A DNA stretch of 64,000 nucleotides from Lachnospiraceae bacterium NE2001 (GTDB taxonomy: Bacteria > Bacillota > Clostridia > Lachnospirales > Lachnospiraceae): positions 1 to 64,000 of the forward strand of contig FOEK01000012.1 in assembly GCA_900110635.1 (NCBI GenBank), in the 5' to 3' direction. Below are positions 1 through 8,321 of this stretch, in pieces. The notes beneath the pieces were generated by a model. That model worked only from the letters and a program-made list of their open reading frames with translations. It was not told where the DNA came from and did not search any database. Position 1 is the stretch's first letter. The number at the start of each line of letters is the position of its first letter. The translations under genes and the position numbers were made by a program.

Positions 1-2
1 AA

Positions 3-131
3 CCCGAAAAAATAGAACCGAAAAAGAGATATATTCCACCTATGAATCATCCTTGGAGAAGCCAGACATTTATGAGATTTGTATTATCTCAACAACATCA
101 TCTTTTTGATAATCTCGAAGCTTGTATGTAG
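3..131 (+). pseudogene. 3' end of a probable transposase, truncated by the window edge
   Basis: A plus-strand frame is open from the window edge to TAG at 129-131 and gives 42 residues. It contains RYIPPMNHPWRSQTF, a basic-proline stretch that I associate from memory with the C-terminal part of ISNCY-like transposases in Clostridia. Two other plus-strand frames are also open for part of this stretch, so the frame choice rests on that motif. The GC-rich hairpins that follow, before a motif ending near 350, fit the non-coding end of an insertion sequence. I cannot tell whether the full element upstream is intact. Confidence 0.45.
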
Positions 132-368
132 ATGGTGCGGGAACGGAGTCAAGGGACAGCACGCTGGATGCAAAGCATCCGGGCAGCCCTTGACGAAGTG
201 ACACGGATAATCCTAATGTCCCCAGAACAGCAATAGCTGTTCCCTCGCCTTCCTGGCGAAGGACGGGGTTTGGGGCGGAGCCCCAAGCATAACAAAAGCC
301 CTGGAAAATCCAGGGCAAATGTTTTAATCATTTCGGGACATAATCAAAAATGCTTGACAGCGCTTTAT
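132..368. mobile_element. Probable right end of the insertion sequence, non-coding
   Basis: No convincing gene is seen here. The stretch holds several compact hairpins: GGGGC-ggaGCCCC near 270-284 and GCCCTGG/CCAGGGC at about 298-316. The sequence TTTCGGGACATAATC near 330-345 may be the outer inverted repeat of the element. The matching left end lies outside the window, so the boundary is inferred. Confidence 0.35.
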
Positions 369-420
369 CCAAGACAGGGGACTCAAGGGACGGTTCTCTG
401 TCTTGAGTCCCCTGTCTTGG
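369..420. repeat. GGGAC-type palindromic repeat, flavour A, nested copy
   Basis: The arms CCAAGACAGGGGACTCAAG (369-387) and its exact complement (402-420) enclose a second, partial copy of the repeat. This is the longest perfect flavour-A palindrome in the window. It lies just beyond the terminator of the SPFH gene. Confidence 0.85.
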
Positions 421-422
421 AT

Positions 423-457
423 AAAAAAAACACCCACCGAGATGTACTCAGTGGGTG
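423..457 (-). terminator. Intrinsic terminator of the PspA/SPFH operon
   Basis: Read on the minus strand, the stem CACCCACTGAG...CTCGGTGGGTG is followed by eight T. It lies 17 bases after the stop codon of the SPFH gene. Confidence 0.85.
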
Positions 458-473
458 ATAGATATAAGCATAT

Positions 474-1694
474 TTAGATAAGTTTTGTACCGCAGTTAGG
501 GCAGAACTTTGCGCCGCCTGTTGGTGTTCCGCACTCTGTACAGAACTTAGGAGCTGCTGCCTCGCCGCCTGCTGGTGCTGCACCTGCGTCAGGTGCGCCC
601 TGTGGAGCCATTCCCTGTGGTGCGCCTGCTGGTGCGCCTTGAGGTGCCTGACCGTAGCCCTGTGGAGCCCCCTGCTGTGGATAGCCTTGAGGTGCTCCCT
701 GTGGAGCCTGGCCGTAACCCTGTGGTGCTCCCTGCTGTGGATAACCCTGTGGCTGGCCATAACCCTGCTGTGGGTAGCCCTGCTGCATTGGCTGACCATA
801 GCCCTGCTGAGGATAACCCTGCTGCATTGGCTGGCCCATTCCCATGCCCATTCCCATGCCGCCCATCATCTGGCTGGCAAGAGAAGCGCCCATCATCATT
901 TCTGCCATACTTCCCATAGTTGAGCTGCCGCCCTGCATCTTGCCGTCAGCCATAGCGTCAACCATAGTCATCTGGGTATATTTACCTACATCACCAACCA
1001 TTGACTGTGCTGCAGCCTGGGTGATCTTCTTCTGAATCTCTTCTGGATAGTTGAAGTTATTGATGCTGAAGCCTGTTACAGAGATACCGTCCTTGCTGAT
1101 CTCCATATCCAGATCTTCCTGTATTCCCTTTGAAATGTCAAAGCTGCTGGCCTGGAGATTGAACATATCCTTGCCTTCCTTAGCGATCCATTTCATAAGG
1201 AGCTGATCGAGAACTGTGATGATACGGCCCTTAACATCCTCGATTGAATATGACTGCTTTACACCGGCAACCTTGTCGATGAGAGTCATATAATCGGAAA
1301 CCTTAACGTTAGCTGTACCATTTGCCCTTACAGGCATACCACCTGGAAGTCCAGGAGCCTGGAGCATAATAGGACCTTTTGTTCCCCATTTGATCATAAA
1401 TTCTTTTGTGTTGATGAACAGAACCTCGGCTCTCATACCTGAGTTGAAGCCAAACTTGAAGCCCTTAAGGGTTGAGAGAAATGGTATGATCTGTGACTCG
1501 ATGTCGTAGTCACCATCATCCTGGAACACGCCCTCTACCTTACCCTGGCTGAGGAATATCGCATCCTGGCCTGGACGGATGATGAGGCGGGAGCCCTTCT
1601 TGATCTCACGGTTGGTCCATTTCCAGAAAATGAGATTGTCATCAAACTCTTCCCACTCAACTACATTAGCTAATTGATTTTGTAAAATACCCAT
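474..1694 (-). CDS. SPFH-domain protein with Gln/Gly/Pro-rich tail and zinc ribbon (YdjI-like)
   Basis: The first ~240 residues match the 'virion core/YdjI' branch of SPFH (flotillin-like) proteins, which in Bacillus subtilis is encoded with the PspA homologue YdjF and helps bring it to stressed membrane. Residues from about 265 to 365 are low-complexity repeats of the type [13 protein letters not shown]. The protein ends in a zinc ribbon with two CxxC pairs (CTEC and CPNC). No membrane segment is seen, so it is probably a peripheral cytoplasmic scaffold. The start at 1694 has GGAGGT at the right distance; the in-frame ATG at 1706 overlaps that site. It lies downstream of PspA, with a repeat in the gap. 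Confidence 0.85.
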   Translation of the reverse strand: MGILQNQLANVVEWEEFDDNLIFWKWTNREIKKGSRLIIRPGQDAIFLSQGKVEGVFQDDGDYDIESQIIPFLSTLKGFKFGFNSGMRAEVLFINTKEFMIKWGTKGPIMLQAPGLPGGMPVRANGTANVKVSDYMTLIDKVAGVKQSYSIEDVKGRIITVLDQLLMKWIAKEGKDMFNLQASSFDISKGIQEDLDMEISKDGISVTGFSINNFNYPEEIQKKITQAAAQSMVGDVGKYTQMTMVDAMADGKMQGGSSTMGSMAEMMMGASLASQMMGGMGMGMGMGQPMQQGYPQQGYGQPMQQGYPQQGYGQPQGYPQQGAPQGYGQAPQGAPQGYPQQGAPQGYGQAPQGAPAGAPQGMAPQGAPDAGAAPAGGEAAAPKFCTECGTPTGGAKFCPNCGTKLI

Positions 1695-1724
1695 ACTTAC
1701 CTCCATTTATAATGTATTTTTATT

Positions 1725-1833
1725 ATGTGCAATGGGGTCCGACTTCCTTCGCTCACGCTCAGGCGCTAAAAACGTGTCTGCCGCAGGCAGACAACGCGCC
1801 CATTGCACATAGGTCTGTCCCTTTCTGCACATT
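1725..1833. repeat. Long GTGCAAT-type repeat, flavour B with 55-bp insert
   Basis: The outer motif ATGTGCAATGGGG...CCATTGCACATAGGT is interrupted by a GC-rich insert containing CTTCGCTCACGCTCAGGCGC and a hairpin GTCTGCC...GGCAGAC. A near-identical copy with the same insert lies at 58408-58516, so the composite unit itself has moved or been duplicated. Confidence 0.85.
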
Positions 1834-1859
1834 TTGCTTCTGGGTTTGGTTGTTAAGCC

Positions 1860-2654
1860 TTACTGCTCGTCTGGCCCTGAAATGTTAATCAGGCCGTCTC
1901 CTGCTCCGGGGCCTGGGCCAAAGAGCTGCTCGGTCTGTCCTTCCGGGGAAGGTGCAGCCGGCTGTGGAGCTTCGCTAAAGTTTGGTATTGTTTCTATATT
2001 ATCGTAGGACACGTTGTCCGGAATGTTGTCGTATTTTTCAGCCAGACTCTCAAGCTCGCTGTAATTCGTGGCATTTGGCCCTGCATCCAGCTCTGCCATA
2101 GCGTTTGCCCTGTCAAGAGCATAGTTAGCCTTCTCGCTCATACGGCTGAACATTTCATCTGAGTTCGCTGCGCCAGCCTTCTTTGCCATTTTATTCATCT
2201 GCTCCTGCTGAGATGCGGCTGACATAGTACTCTTGATCTCGCTGAGCTTGGACTCCAGTGAAGATATATCTCCGCCAAGCTTGTCGTTCATGGCAGTGAG
2301 CTTGTCCATATCATCCTTCGCCTGGGCCAGCTTCTGCTTCAAAACCTCTCCCTCTTCGCGGGCCTTCTCCAGCTTTCTCTCGAACTGTCTGGCATCGGAA
2401 GTGCTCTTTGCCTGCTTTGCTCTCTCAAGGTATCTCTCAAGCTTAGCCTGCTCGTCTTCATTTTCATCAACAGCACGCTGAGCCCTGTTATACTCCAGCT
2501 TGTAGGCATCTGTCTCGGCCTTCACCTGGCCAAGGTCACGCCTCAGCTGACCGAGATACTTCTCGATGGTCTGCTCAGGATGCTTGTCTTCCCTATTAAA
2601 TATGGCGTGAATGTTGGACGCCATTATATCCTTGAATCTTCCTAAAATCCCCAT
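1860..2654 (-). CDS. PspA/IM30 family membrane-stress protein
   Basis: It starts MGILGRFKDIMASNIHAIF, the amphipathic helix that binds stressed membrane in the PspA/Vipp1 (ESCRT-III-like) family. Residues ~25-190 are almost continuous coiled coil with heptad leucines and charged residues. The family is about 220-230 residues long; this one has an extra acidic Pro/Gly-rich tail of about 45 residues. GGGAGAAAGT precedes the start. It sits between a NUDIX gene (22-base gap) and the SPFH gene, which resembles ydjF-ydjI of B. subtilis. The likely role is maintenance of the proton barrier under envelope stress. Confidence 0.9.
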   Translation of the reverse strand: MGILGRFKDIMASNIHAIFNREDKHPEQTIEKYLGQLRRDLGQVKAETDAYKLEYNRAQRAVDENEDEQAKLERYLERAKQAKSTSDARQFERKLEKAREEGEVLKQKLAQAKDDMDKLTAMNDKLGGDISSLESKLSEIKSTMSAASQQEQMNKMAKKAGAANSDEMFSRMSEKANYALDRANAMAELDAGPNATNYSELESLAEKYDNIPDNVSYDNIETIPNFSEAPQPAAPSPEGQTEQLFGPGPGAGDGLINISGPDEQ

Positions 2655-2676
2655 ACTTTCTCCCTTATTTTCTTCT

Positions 2677-3240
2677 CTAAAGAGTTTTTGACCAGAGGTA
2701 GCAGTAAGCCTGGGTCCTGGCGGCGAACCGCTCGGTCTTCAGGAGCTCACGCACCTCGTCCCTAGTATACCACGCCGCTTCTATCTCTTCAAATGAAGAA
2801 TCACTTCTTTTTATATCGCCCTCGCAGTGTCCCACCACGCAGACATTCATCTCGTTGGAGAATCCCACTGCGCTGTAGCTGAGGCCGATTATGTCTTCTA
2901 TTGAAATGAGATCGAGCCCTGTTTCTTCGCGAAGCTCCCTCGCCGCTGCCGTCTCTGGATCCTCACCCGGATCGATGAGCCCGGCCGGAAAGTTCATAAC
3001 CCACATACCGGCCGCCATCCGGAACTCCCTGTTGAGAAGAATCCTCTCGCCGTCGGGGCTGGTCATAATGAGAACCACTGCATCAGGCTTATCGCCATGA
3101 AGCTCCTCGTAAGTCTCTATGTTGTTCTTTCTGCTGATGATCTCGTAGTTCTTGTCCTGACCATCCTCAGTTTTATACTGGACGTCATATCGGGTGATGA
3201 AATGTCCCTGCTCGCCCTTCTTTATTCCGACATATTTCAT
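2677..3240 (-). CDS. NUDIX hydrolase, ADP-ribose pyrophosphatase-like
   Basis: The NUDIX box is complete: G-x5-E-x7-REL-x-EE-x-GL, seen as GLIDPGEDPETAAARELREE then TGL around residues 90-113. The 187-residue size and the N-terminal beta-rich region fit the ADP-ribose/nucleoside-diphosphate-sugar group, but the substrate cannot be read from the sequence. The ribosome site is weak. It is the first gene of the probable NUDIX-PspA-SPFH transcript. Confidence 0.8.
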   Translation of the reverse strand: MKYVGIKKGEQGHFITRYDVQYKTEDGQDKNYEIISRKNNIETYEELHGDKPDAVVLIMTSPDGERILLNREFRMAAGMWVMNFPAGLIDPGEDPETAAARELREETGLDLISIEDIIGLSYSAVGFSNEMNVCVVGHCEGDIKRSDSSFEEIEAAWYTRDEVRELLKTERFAARTQAYCYLWSKTL

Positions 3241-3284
3241 GTTTTCTTTTTCTATCTCTTCTATAATTATTTCTATTGATTTCT

Positions 3285-3310
3285 AAGACACGGGGACGGT
3301 TCTCTGTCTT
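3285..3310. repeat. GGGAC repeat, flavour A
   Basis: AAGACACGGGGACGGTTCTC plus TGTCTT ends exactly at the stop codon of the AraC-type gene (3311) and can fold into a hairpin in its transcript. Confidence 0.85.
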
Positions 3311-4051
3311 TTATATTGAGGCGTTGACGGAGTTACGGTACTCCTTTGGTGTCACCTTTTTCACCTTCTTAAACACGCTGATAAAATAGCTGTGGGAGGA
3401 GAAGGACAGATCCGTTGCAATCTCGATGCTGGATTTGTCTGTGTAACTGAGCAGCCAGCAGGCTTCCTCAATCTTCTCGTTACGTATGTACTCGCTGACG
3501 GTACATTTCATCTCCTTTTTAAAGAGCTTCGATAGGTAGGTCTCGTTCAGTGCTACCACTTCAGCCAGTTCGGACACGGTGATGTTGTCGTGAATGTGGG
3601 CGCGAATGTAATTGACGCACTCCTTGATCTGCTTTGAAGTCGCGTTCTGCATAGCTTTTTCACGCATATATACAGTATATTCTTCGATCATCTCGTACTG
3701 AAGAGCGACCACTGCATCAGCCGTCGAGCAGGAATCACACTTCTTGATATACGCGTCGCTCAGCTTGTAGGCAAAATCCTCCGGCATACCGCGGCGGATG
3801 CAGACACGGGTCAGCACCGCAGTCATAGCGACCATATGATAAATGGCATTTCTCAGCGGATTATCCGAGAGTATACCACGCTCTGCCGAGTTAGGTTTTG
3901 GGTCCATCGCAATGTGCTGCTTAACCTTCTCCAGCTTGCCGTCTGCAATAAGATCATAAAATGACATCTCCTTTGCATAGGTTGGATGTTTTACTTCGCT
4001 TTCCCTCTCGGAAAATAGTATTTCTGTAACGTCTCTTCTTATATCAGCCAT
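3311..4051 (-). CDS. AraC-family transcriptional regulator
   Basis: The C-terminal ~100 residues form a double helix-turn-helix: ITVSELAEVVALNETYLSKL and then IEIATDLSFSSHSYFISVFK followed by TPKEYR, the AraC signature. The N-terminal ~140 residues are helical, without a cupin, and resemble those of the second AraC-type regulator in the window (36104-36847): both begin with a short acidic leader and share the order aromatic-FY-x4-G-x2-KVK and LSDxYIxK. The sensed signal is unknown. The gene stands alone between the stress group and the histidine kinase, so it may act at a distance or on itself. Confidence 0.88.
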   Translation of the reverse strand: MADIRRDVTEILFSERESEVKHPTYAKEMSFYDLIADGKLEKVKQHIAMDPKPNSAERGILSDNPLRNAIYHMVAMTAVLTRVCIRRGMPEDFAYKLSDAYIKKCDSCSTADAVVALQYEMIEEYTVYMREKAMQNATSKQIKECVNYIRAHIHDNITVSELAEVVALNETYLSKLFKKEMKCTVSEYIRNEKIEEACWLLSYTDKSSIEIATDLSFSSHSYFISVFKKVKKVTPKEYRNSVNASI

Positions 4052-4352
4052 ATTTCACCCCATCATTTTTGATTAAATCAGTATTTTGATACAATTTGCA
4101 ATATTTTTGTAGACTTTAAGATTAAAAGTGATATACTTGGTTTATCAAAAACAAATCGCCCCCTGTTTAAGAAGATTTTATCTTCTTAAATCATATAAAT
4201 ACTTTTAACCTTCACTAATGGTAAAAGGATGGATTCGCAAGGATCTGTCCTTTTATCTTTTTACCCTATTTCAATCAATTATACAGTAAACCCCCATTTA
4301 TTACAACACCTGAATATCACCACTCGGATATCAACACCCGTACTGTCTTCAA
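4052..4352. other. AT-rich spacer with two hairpins
   Basis: No gene is seen. A palindrome of ten-base arms (TTTAAGAAGA...TCTTCTTAAA) lies at 4166-4190. A second, AAAAGGATGGAT...ATCTGTCCTTTT at about 4226-4258, with two wobble pairs and flanking T-rich sequence, could terminate the histidine kinase transcript or act in the leader of the AraC gene. The AraC promoter must lie in 4052-4160. Confidence 0.5.
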
Positions 4353-4380
4353 CAAGACAGGGGACGGTTCTCTGTCTTGG
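4353..4380. repeat. GGGAC repeat, flavour A
   Basis: CAAGACAGGGGACGGTTCTC plus TGTCTTGG lies two bases after the stop codon of the histidine kinase. Confidence 0.85.
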
Positions 4381-4382
4381 TT

Positions 4383-5609
4383 TTACAAGGTGATGGTAAA
4401 TGTAATAACGGGCTTTTTGTAGCTTACTGCTATCTTTCCTTTGAACATACGGACCAGGCTCTCTGCCATAGATAGGCCGATGCCATATCCTTGTTTCTCG
4501 CTGTTGTGGGACTTGTCTTCACGATAGAACCGGTCGAAGAACTGCCGGTAGTCAACACCCTCGCCAGCCGCGTAGTCATTTGACACTGTAAATAATGCTG
4601 ACTTTCCTTTCCTTGCGAGGCTTACCGCAACTGTTCCTTTCTCGTCGCAGTATTTCACTGCATTGTCCATTAGAATATTTACCAGTTCGCGCAGGCCCTT
4701 CTGATCCGCCATTACGTGAATCCCATCCTCGATTTCAGTCACGAGAGTTATATCATTTGTCTCTGCTATTGATTTAAATGAAGTCATAACGCTGCTAACC
4801 TCAGCGGACATATCCACGTCTGACAGCACGATATCCTGCCGCTCCTCCAGGCGGGACAGCACAACCAGCTGAGAGATCAGCTCGGACAGTCGGTTCACCT
4901 GCTTCACGGTGCTCTCCGTCCACTCCGACTTGCCACTTATCATTTCAATCACCTCGGTGTTGGCCGAGATAACCGCCAGTGGCGTCTTCAGTTCGTGGCT
5001 GGCGTTTGTGATAAACTGCCGCTGTGCCTTGGAGTTCTTGACGAATGGCTCCACTACCTTGCGTGCGAAAATCGACACCATCAGCATAACGATCAGCAAA
5101 CCAAGCGTGCCGATATATATGGAGAATCTCTTAAGATAATTTATAGTAGAAATGTTTCTGGTACAATCCATAATCGTGAGCTTGACTACATTTCCCACAC
5201 TAGTTTTGAGAAATGCGTAACTCAGGCCGTCGTAGGTGAAGATGCCCCTCGCATCGTCGCGGCTGGTGGCGTACTTGATGAAATCATTCAGCTCCGAGTT
5301 CTCGATGGCCGCTATGTGAGCCATATCGAAGTCGATTACATTTCCAGCATCATCTACCATAACTGTGATGTAACGGGCCTCGTACTGGGTTTCGGGCGTG
5401 ATGTCCTTATTCTTCATCTTCTCGATCTCCTCAGTTTCGAGGATGGCGTCGCTGTTTTTTGAAATGAAATCGAGCCGCGTGTATATATCGGAAACAATGT
5501 TCCTGTACGTGATGAGATTGACGGAGCCAAGCACGATAAAAAGCACCACCGCAGTGGATAAAGTCGCAATACCTATGAACTTCAGTCTAAGCTTCCTATA
5601 CATACACAC
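4383..5609 (-). CDS. Membrane sensor histidine kinase
   Basis: Two membrane segments (about residues 11-34 and 161-182) bracket an extracytoplasmic sensor of ~125 residues. The phosphoacceptor is His205 in NASHELKTPL. The ATPase domain shows the N box (LMDNAVKY), an F box (FFDRFYRED) and the G2 box (GYGIGLSMAESL). It is encoded after its probable partner response regulator, with a palindromic repeat in the 30-base gap. GAGGAG stands 5 bases before the ATG at 5609. Its architecture is of the OmpR-partner (HPK1) type; the stimulus is unknown. Confidence 0.92.
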   Translation of the reverse strand: MCMYRKLRLKFIGIATLSTAVVLFIVLGSVNLITYRNIVSDIYTRLDFISKNSDAILETEEIEKMKNKDITPETQYEARYITVMVDDAGNVIDFDMAHIAAIENSELNDFIKYATSRDDARGIFTYDGLSYAFLKTSVGNVVKLTIMDCTRNISTINYLKRFSIYIGTLGLLIVMLMVSIFARKVVEPFVKNSKAQRQFITNASHELKTPLAVISANTEVIEMISGKSEWTESTVKQVNRLSELISQLVVLSRLEERQDIVLSDVDMSAEVSSVMTSFKSIAETNDITLVTEIEDGIHVMADQKGLRELVNILMDNAVKYCDEKGTVAVSLARKGKSALFTVSNDYAAGEGVDYRQFFDRFYREDKSHNSEKQGYGIGLSMAESLVRMFKGKIAVSYKKPVITFTITL

Positions 5610-5614
5610 TCCTC

Positions 5615-5640
5615 AAAAACAGGGGACGGTTCTCTGTCTT
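5615..5640. repeat. GGGAC repeat between response regulator and kinase
   Basis: AACAGGGGACGGTTCTCTGT plus CTT fills nearly the whole gap between two genes of one operon. In the mRNA its hairpin would lie a few bases upstream of the kinase ribosome site, where it could lower kinase relative to regulator expression. Confidence 0.8.
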
Positions 5641-6308
5641 TAATTTGATAATTCCAGGGTGAAGGATCCACCCTTTTCGCCAGTTATTTCAACATCGGCT
5701 ACAATGGACCTGAGTTTGTTTCTGAGATATGAAATGTAAATCCACACCACGTCCAGGCCCTCGCCCGATTCTTTCCACACGTGGGAGTAGATTTCCTCGG
5801 TAGTAAAGCTCTTGTTGGGGTTCATCATAAGGAACTCCATCAGGCTGGCCTCCATTCCCGCCAGGCGGACGGAGTTTTCTGATACAAGTTCCTGCCCCGA
5901 AACGTCCAGGGTAACTGAGCCAAATGAAAGTTTTTTCGGTGCGTACTCGCCGCGCCTTCTTGTAAGTGATCTGATTCGAGCCAGCAGCTCCACCATTACG
6001 AAGGGCTTTGTCAAGTAGTCGTCAGCTCCCGCATCAAGGCCTGTCACCTTATCGTTCATTTCTGATTTGGCCGTGAGGAGCAACACAGGGGTAGTATCCC
6101 CCGACTCCCTCAGGATAGTCAGCGCCGTGATGCCGTCCATTTTCGGCATCATTATATCGAAGACCATGCAGTCAAATGCACCTGACCTCGCTTCTTCTAC
6201 CGCGGCCTCACCGTCGTAGACCGGTGTCACTTTGTAGCCGCTATGTTCCAGGACCGCCACCAACGCGCGGGACAGATCCTTCTCATCTTCTGCCAATAAT
6301 ATCTTCAT
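5640..6308 (-). CDS. OmpR/PhoB-family response regulator
   Basis: The receiver domain has the acidic pair E7/D8, phosphoacceptor D51 (MVFDIMMPKMDG), and K101 in DDYLTKPF. The C-terminal winged helix (about residues 125-222) ends VWIYISYLRNKLR, the usual recognition helix and wing. The start at 6308 is preceded by AAAGG; upstream ATG codons at 6329 and 6323 are less likely. It lies 23 bases after the alarmone synthetase and before the histidine kinase, so the three probably form one operon. Confidence 0.93.
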   Translation of the reverse strand: MKILLAEDEKDLSRALVAVLEHSGYKVTPVYDGEAAVEEARSGAFDCMVFDIMMPKMDGITALTILRESGDTTPVLLLTAKSEMNDKVTGLDAGADDYLTKPFVMVELLARIRSLTRRRGEYAPKKLSFGSVTLDVSGQELVSENSVRLAGMEASLMEFLMMNPNKSFTTEEIYSHVWKESGEGLDVVWIYISYLRNKLRSIVADVEITGEKGGSFTLELSN

Positions 6309-6331
6309 ATTAATACCTTTCATAATCATCT

Positions 6332-6937
6332 TTAGTTGTTGATAAGTTCGCGGATGGTCTGCATGGAGAGGTCGCAGGATGCCAGCTCGTCTGCCACGCG
6401 TTTCAGCTCGCCAACCAGAAGCTCCTGATTGGGAATATCCTTCTTGTATTTCATCTTGTGTTCCAGTGCAGCCCAGGTGTCCATAGCGATGGTTCTGATC
6501 TGGAGCTCCACGTAGTATGTGCCTGGGGTGTTGCCCAGCACATCCTCCTCGGTTGTGTGCACCGCAAGGATTATGTGATAGCTCCTGTATCCGTTGGGCT
6601 TAGCGTGGGTGATGTAATCCTTCTCCACCACAATTTCGCAGTCGTCAAAGGACTTGATGTATTCCACTATATTGAACACGTCGTCCACAAATGAGCAAAT
6701 GACACGTATTCCGATGGCGTCTGTCAGATCGACCAGGGCCGACTTCTCAGTTTCTGGAAGACCCTTTCTATTACATTTTTCTCTCATACTTTCATCGGTT
6801 TTGATACGTGCCAGAATGTGCTCGTACGCATTTTCACCAGTCTCGGACTGGACCTTCTGCTGGTACGCCACAAGGCGTGCCTCTATATCATCCATCACCC
6901 TCTGCAGGGTTGTCTCATATTGACCATAAATACTCAT
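6332..6937 (-). CDS. Small alarmone synthetase, GTP pyrophosphokinase (RelA/SpoT synthetase domain)
   Basis: About 201 residues hold a RelA/SpoT nucleotidyltransferase domain alone, with no HD hydrolase, TGS or ACT domain. Visible family marks are DAIGIRVIC, KPNGYRSYH and the catalytic EVQIRT-like segment VELQIRT followed by WAALEHKMKYKK. This matches small alarmone synthetases (YjbM/YwaC type) that make (p)ppGpp from GTP/GDP and ATP. The start at 6937 has CTGGAG at a normal distance; the longer frame to 6997 runs through a repeat and is not likely translated. Its place ahead of a two-component system is suggestive of shared stress control. Confidence 0.9.
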   Translation of the reverse strand: MSIYGQYETTLQRVMDDIEARLVAYQQKVQSETGENAYEHILARIKTDESMREKCNRKGLPETEKSALVDLTDAIGIRVICSFVDDVFNIVEYIKSFDDCEIVVEKDYITHAKPNGYRSYHIILAVHTTEEDVLGNTPGTYYVELQIRTIAMDTWAALEHKMKYKKDIPNQELLVGELKRVADELASCDLSMQTIRELINN

Positions 6938-6958
6938 ATTCAAACTCCAGGAATTAAA

Positions 6959-6977
6959 CAATTGGGGACGGTTCTCA
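6959..6977. repeat. Partial GGGAC repeat
   Basis: CAATTGGGGACGGTTCTCA joins the left half of flavour B to the middle of flavour A. It lies in the leader of the alarmone synthetase gene, the only copy found upstream of the first gene of a transcript. Confidence 0.6.
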
Positions 6978-7176
6978 TTTGGTGATTTTCTCAACAAAAA
7001 AGTGAACCATACCCTATATCTATTTGTAAGTATATCACAGAAACCTTAAATGTAGTTTAAAAAATCAAGCCATTTATTTGTCTATAATTAATATATGCAG
7101 GCTGTTTTATTTATAAATGTAGGCTGTTTTATTTATAGATATAACTTTGTAAAATATAATACCAGCTTTATACATC

Positions 7177-7212
7177 AAAAAAATCTCCAGCGACATTTGC
7201 CGCTGAAGATTC
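7177..7212 (-). terminator. Intrinsic terminator after the marR gene
   Basis: On the minus strand AATCTTCAGCG...CGCTGGAGATT is followed by seven T, about 55 bases after the stop codon of the MarR-type gene. It probably ends the fatty-acid operon transcript. Confidence 0.85.
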
Positions 7213-7266
7213 TTTCTAATCATTGTCTTGATTCTTATGTCTGGTCTTCCGAGATTATGTCGGTTC

Positions 7267-7749
7267 TTACGTTAGGTCTTCCAGGATTTCGTGGTATATC
7301 TTCTTTATGGTATCGTTGAACATCTTGAACTCTTCGGGAGACAGTTCTTTTTGCAGCCTGTCCTCCACGATATCAAGGTACTTCTCGTTGATGTTGTAAT
7401 AACGGTAAAAACGCTCTGTCACATCAAGATAGAACTCGCGCTTATCCGTGTCGGACTGCACCTTCTGGACGTAGCCCTTCTTGATAAGGGAGTTAACCTT
7501 ATAAGTTGCATTTGGCGACGATATTCCAATGAAGTTTGCAAACTCCTGGATGGTGGGCTTGCCGAGACTATGAATGATCTCGACGCAGTACACCTCAGTC
7601 GTTGTCAGCGACAGCTCGCGGGAGTTGATCCTGCGGAAAACATCGCGATAATACAGCACTCTGAATTTTGAATATAAAGCCGACAGTGGGTTTCGATCCA
7701 GCCGCTCGGTGGGGCTGAGCCCTACTCTGTCCTCAGGATTTGTGTTCAT
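7267..7749 (-). CDS. MarR-family regulator at the end of the fatty-acid operon (FabT/FabR-like by position)
   Basis: The 160-residue protein has a MarR winged helix: TTTEVYCVEIIHSLGKPTIQ and the recognition segment FANFIGISSPNATYKVNSLI, followed by KKGYVQKVQSDTDKREFYL (the wing). In other Firmicutes, FabT and clostridial FabR are MarR-type repressors of fatty-acid synthesis genes. Here the gene is the last, not the first, of the operon. It is separated from fabZ by a flavour-C repeat and about 90 bases. A direct role in fab control is inferred from position only. Confidence 0.82.
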   Translation of the reverse strand: MNTNPEDRVGLSPTERLDRNPLSALYSKFRVLYYRDVFRRINSRELSLTTTEVYCVEIIHSLGKPTIQEFANFIGISSPNATYKVNSLIKKGYVQKVQSDTDKREFYLDVTERFYRYYNINEKYLDIVEDRLQKELSPEEFKMFNDTIKKIYHEILEDLT

Positions 7750-7801
7750 ATTTTACCACCTGATTATAATTTTCTATACGGGGCACATTTCATACATATA
7801 A

Positions 7802-7834
7802 AATGTTGTCAATTGTTACGTCCCCGTGACAACT
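7802..7834. repeat. GTTGT-type GGGAC repeat, flavour C
   Basis: ATGTTGTCAATTGTTACGTC then CCCGTGACAACT lies two bases after the fabZ stop codon. Compared with the other two flavour-C copies it carries a short insertion in one arm. Confidence 0.8.
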
Positions 7835-7836
7835 TT

Positions 7837-8271
7837 TTATTTGGCATCGCCGATGGCGAAGGAGATTTCAGCCTGGCATGCAACTTTGCCGTCCACCTTT
7901 GCAACACCCTTGCCAAAGCCCAGCGGACCTCTTCTCTCTGTGATCTCGCATCGAAGCTCCAGCACATCGCCCGGCTTCACCTGCTTGCGGAAGCGGGCAT
8001 TTTTGATACCACCGAAAAATGCTATCTTTCCCTTGAACTCTTCCGAGGAAAGGATTGCGACTGCTCCGCACTGAGCAAGAGCCTCTACGATCAGCACTCC
8101 TGGCATTACATGCTCTTCTGGAAAATGTCCCTGAAAGAAGGATTCATTTACTGAGACACATTTGATGCCCTCTGCCCACTGTCCTGGCTCGAAGTCTGTA
8201 ATCTTATCTACTAGTTGCATAGGATATCTATGCGGGATTATCTCTCTGATCTGATTCGAATTAAGTTCCAT
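7837..8271 (-). CDS. fabZ: 3-hydroxyacyl-ACP dehydratase FabZ
   Basis: The hot-dog fold dehydratase of type II fatty-acid synthesis removes water from 3-hydroxyacyl-ACP. The motif [20 protein letters not shown] supplies catalytic His49 and Glu63, and [14 protein letters not shown] is the usual N-terminal signature. Length (144) is normal. The start at 8271 has GAGGTG at 6 bases; an upstream in-frame ATG at 8283 overlaps that site. It lies ~50 bases after fabF. No fabA or fabN is seen, so how double bonds are made cannot be read here. Confidence 0.95.
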   Translation of the reverse strand: MELNSNQIREIIPHRYPMQLVDKITDFEPGQWAEGIKCVSVNESFFQGHFPEEHVMPGVLIVEALAQCGAVAILSSEEFKGKIAFFGGIKNARFRKQVKPGDVLELRCEITERRGPLGFGKGVAKVDGKVACQAEISFAIGDAK

Positions 8272-8321
8272 TTTACACCTCACAATTTTATGTTAACCAA
8301 TTCAATCTATGCAAACTGTTA

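Noticed and set aside
383-799. A 138-residue minus-strand frame in the SPFH gene
   Set aside because: It is an alternative frame over the Gln/Pro-rich repeats, giving His/Arg-rich nonsense.
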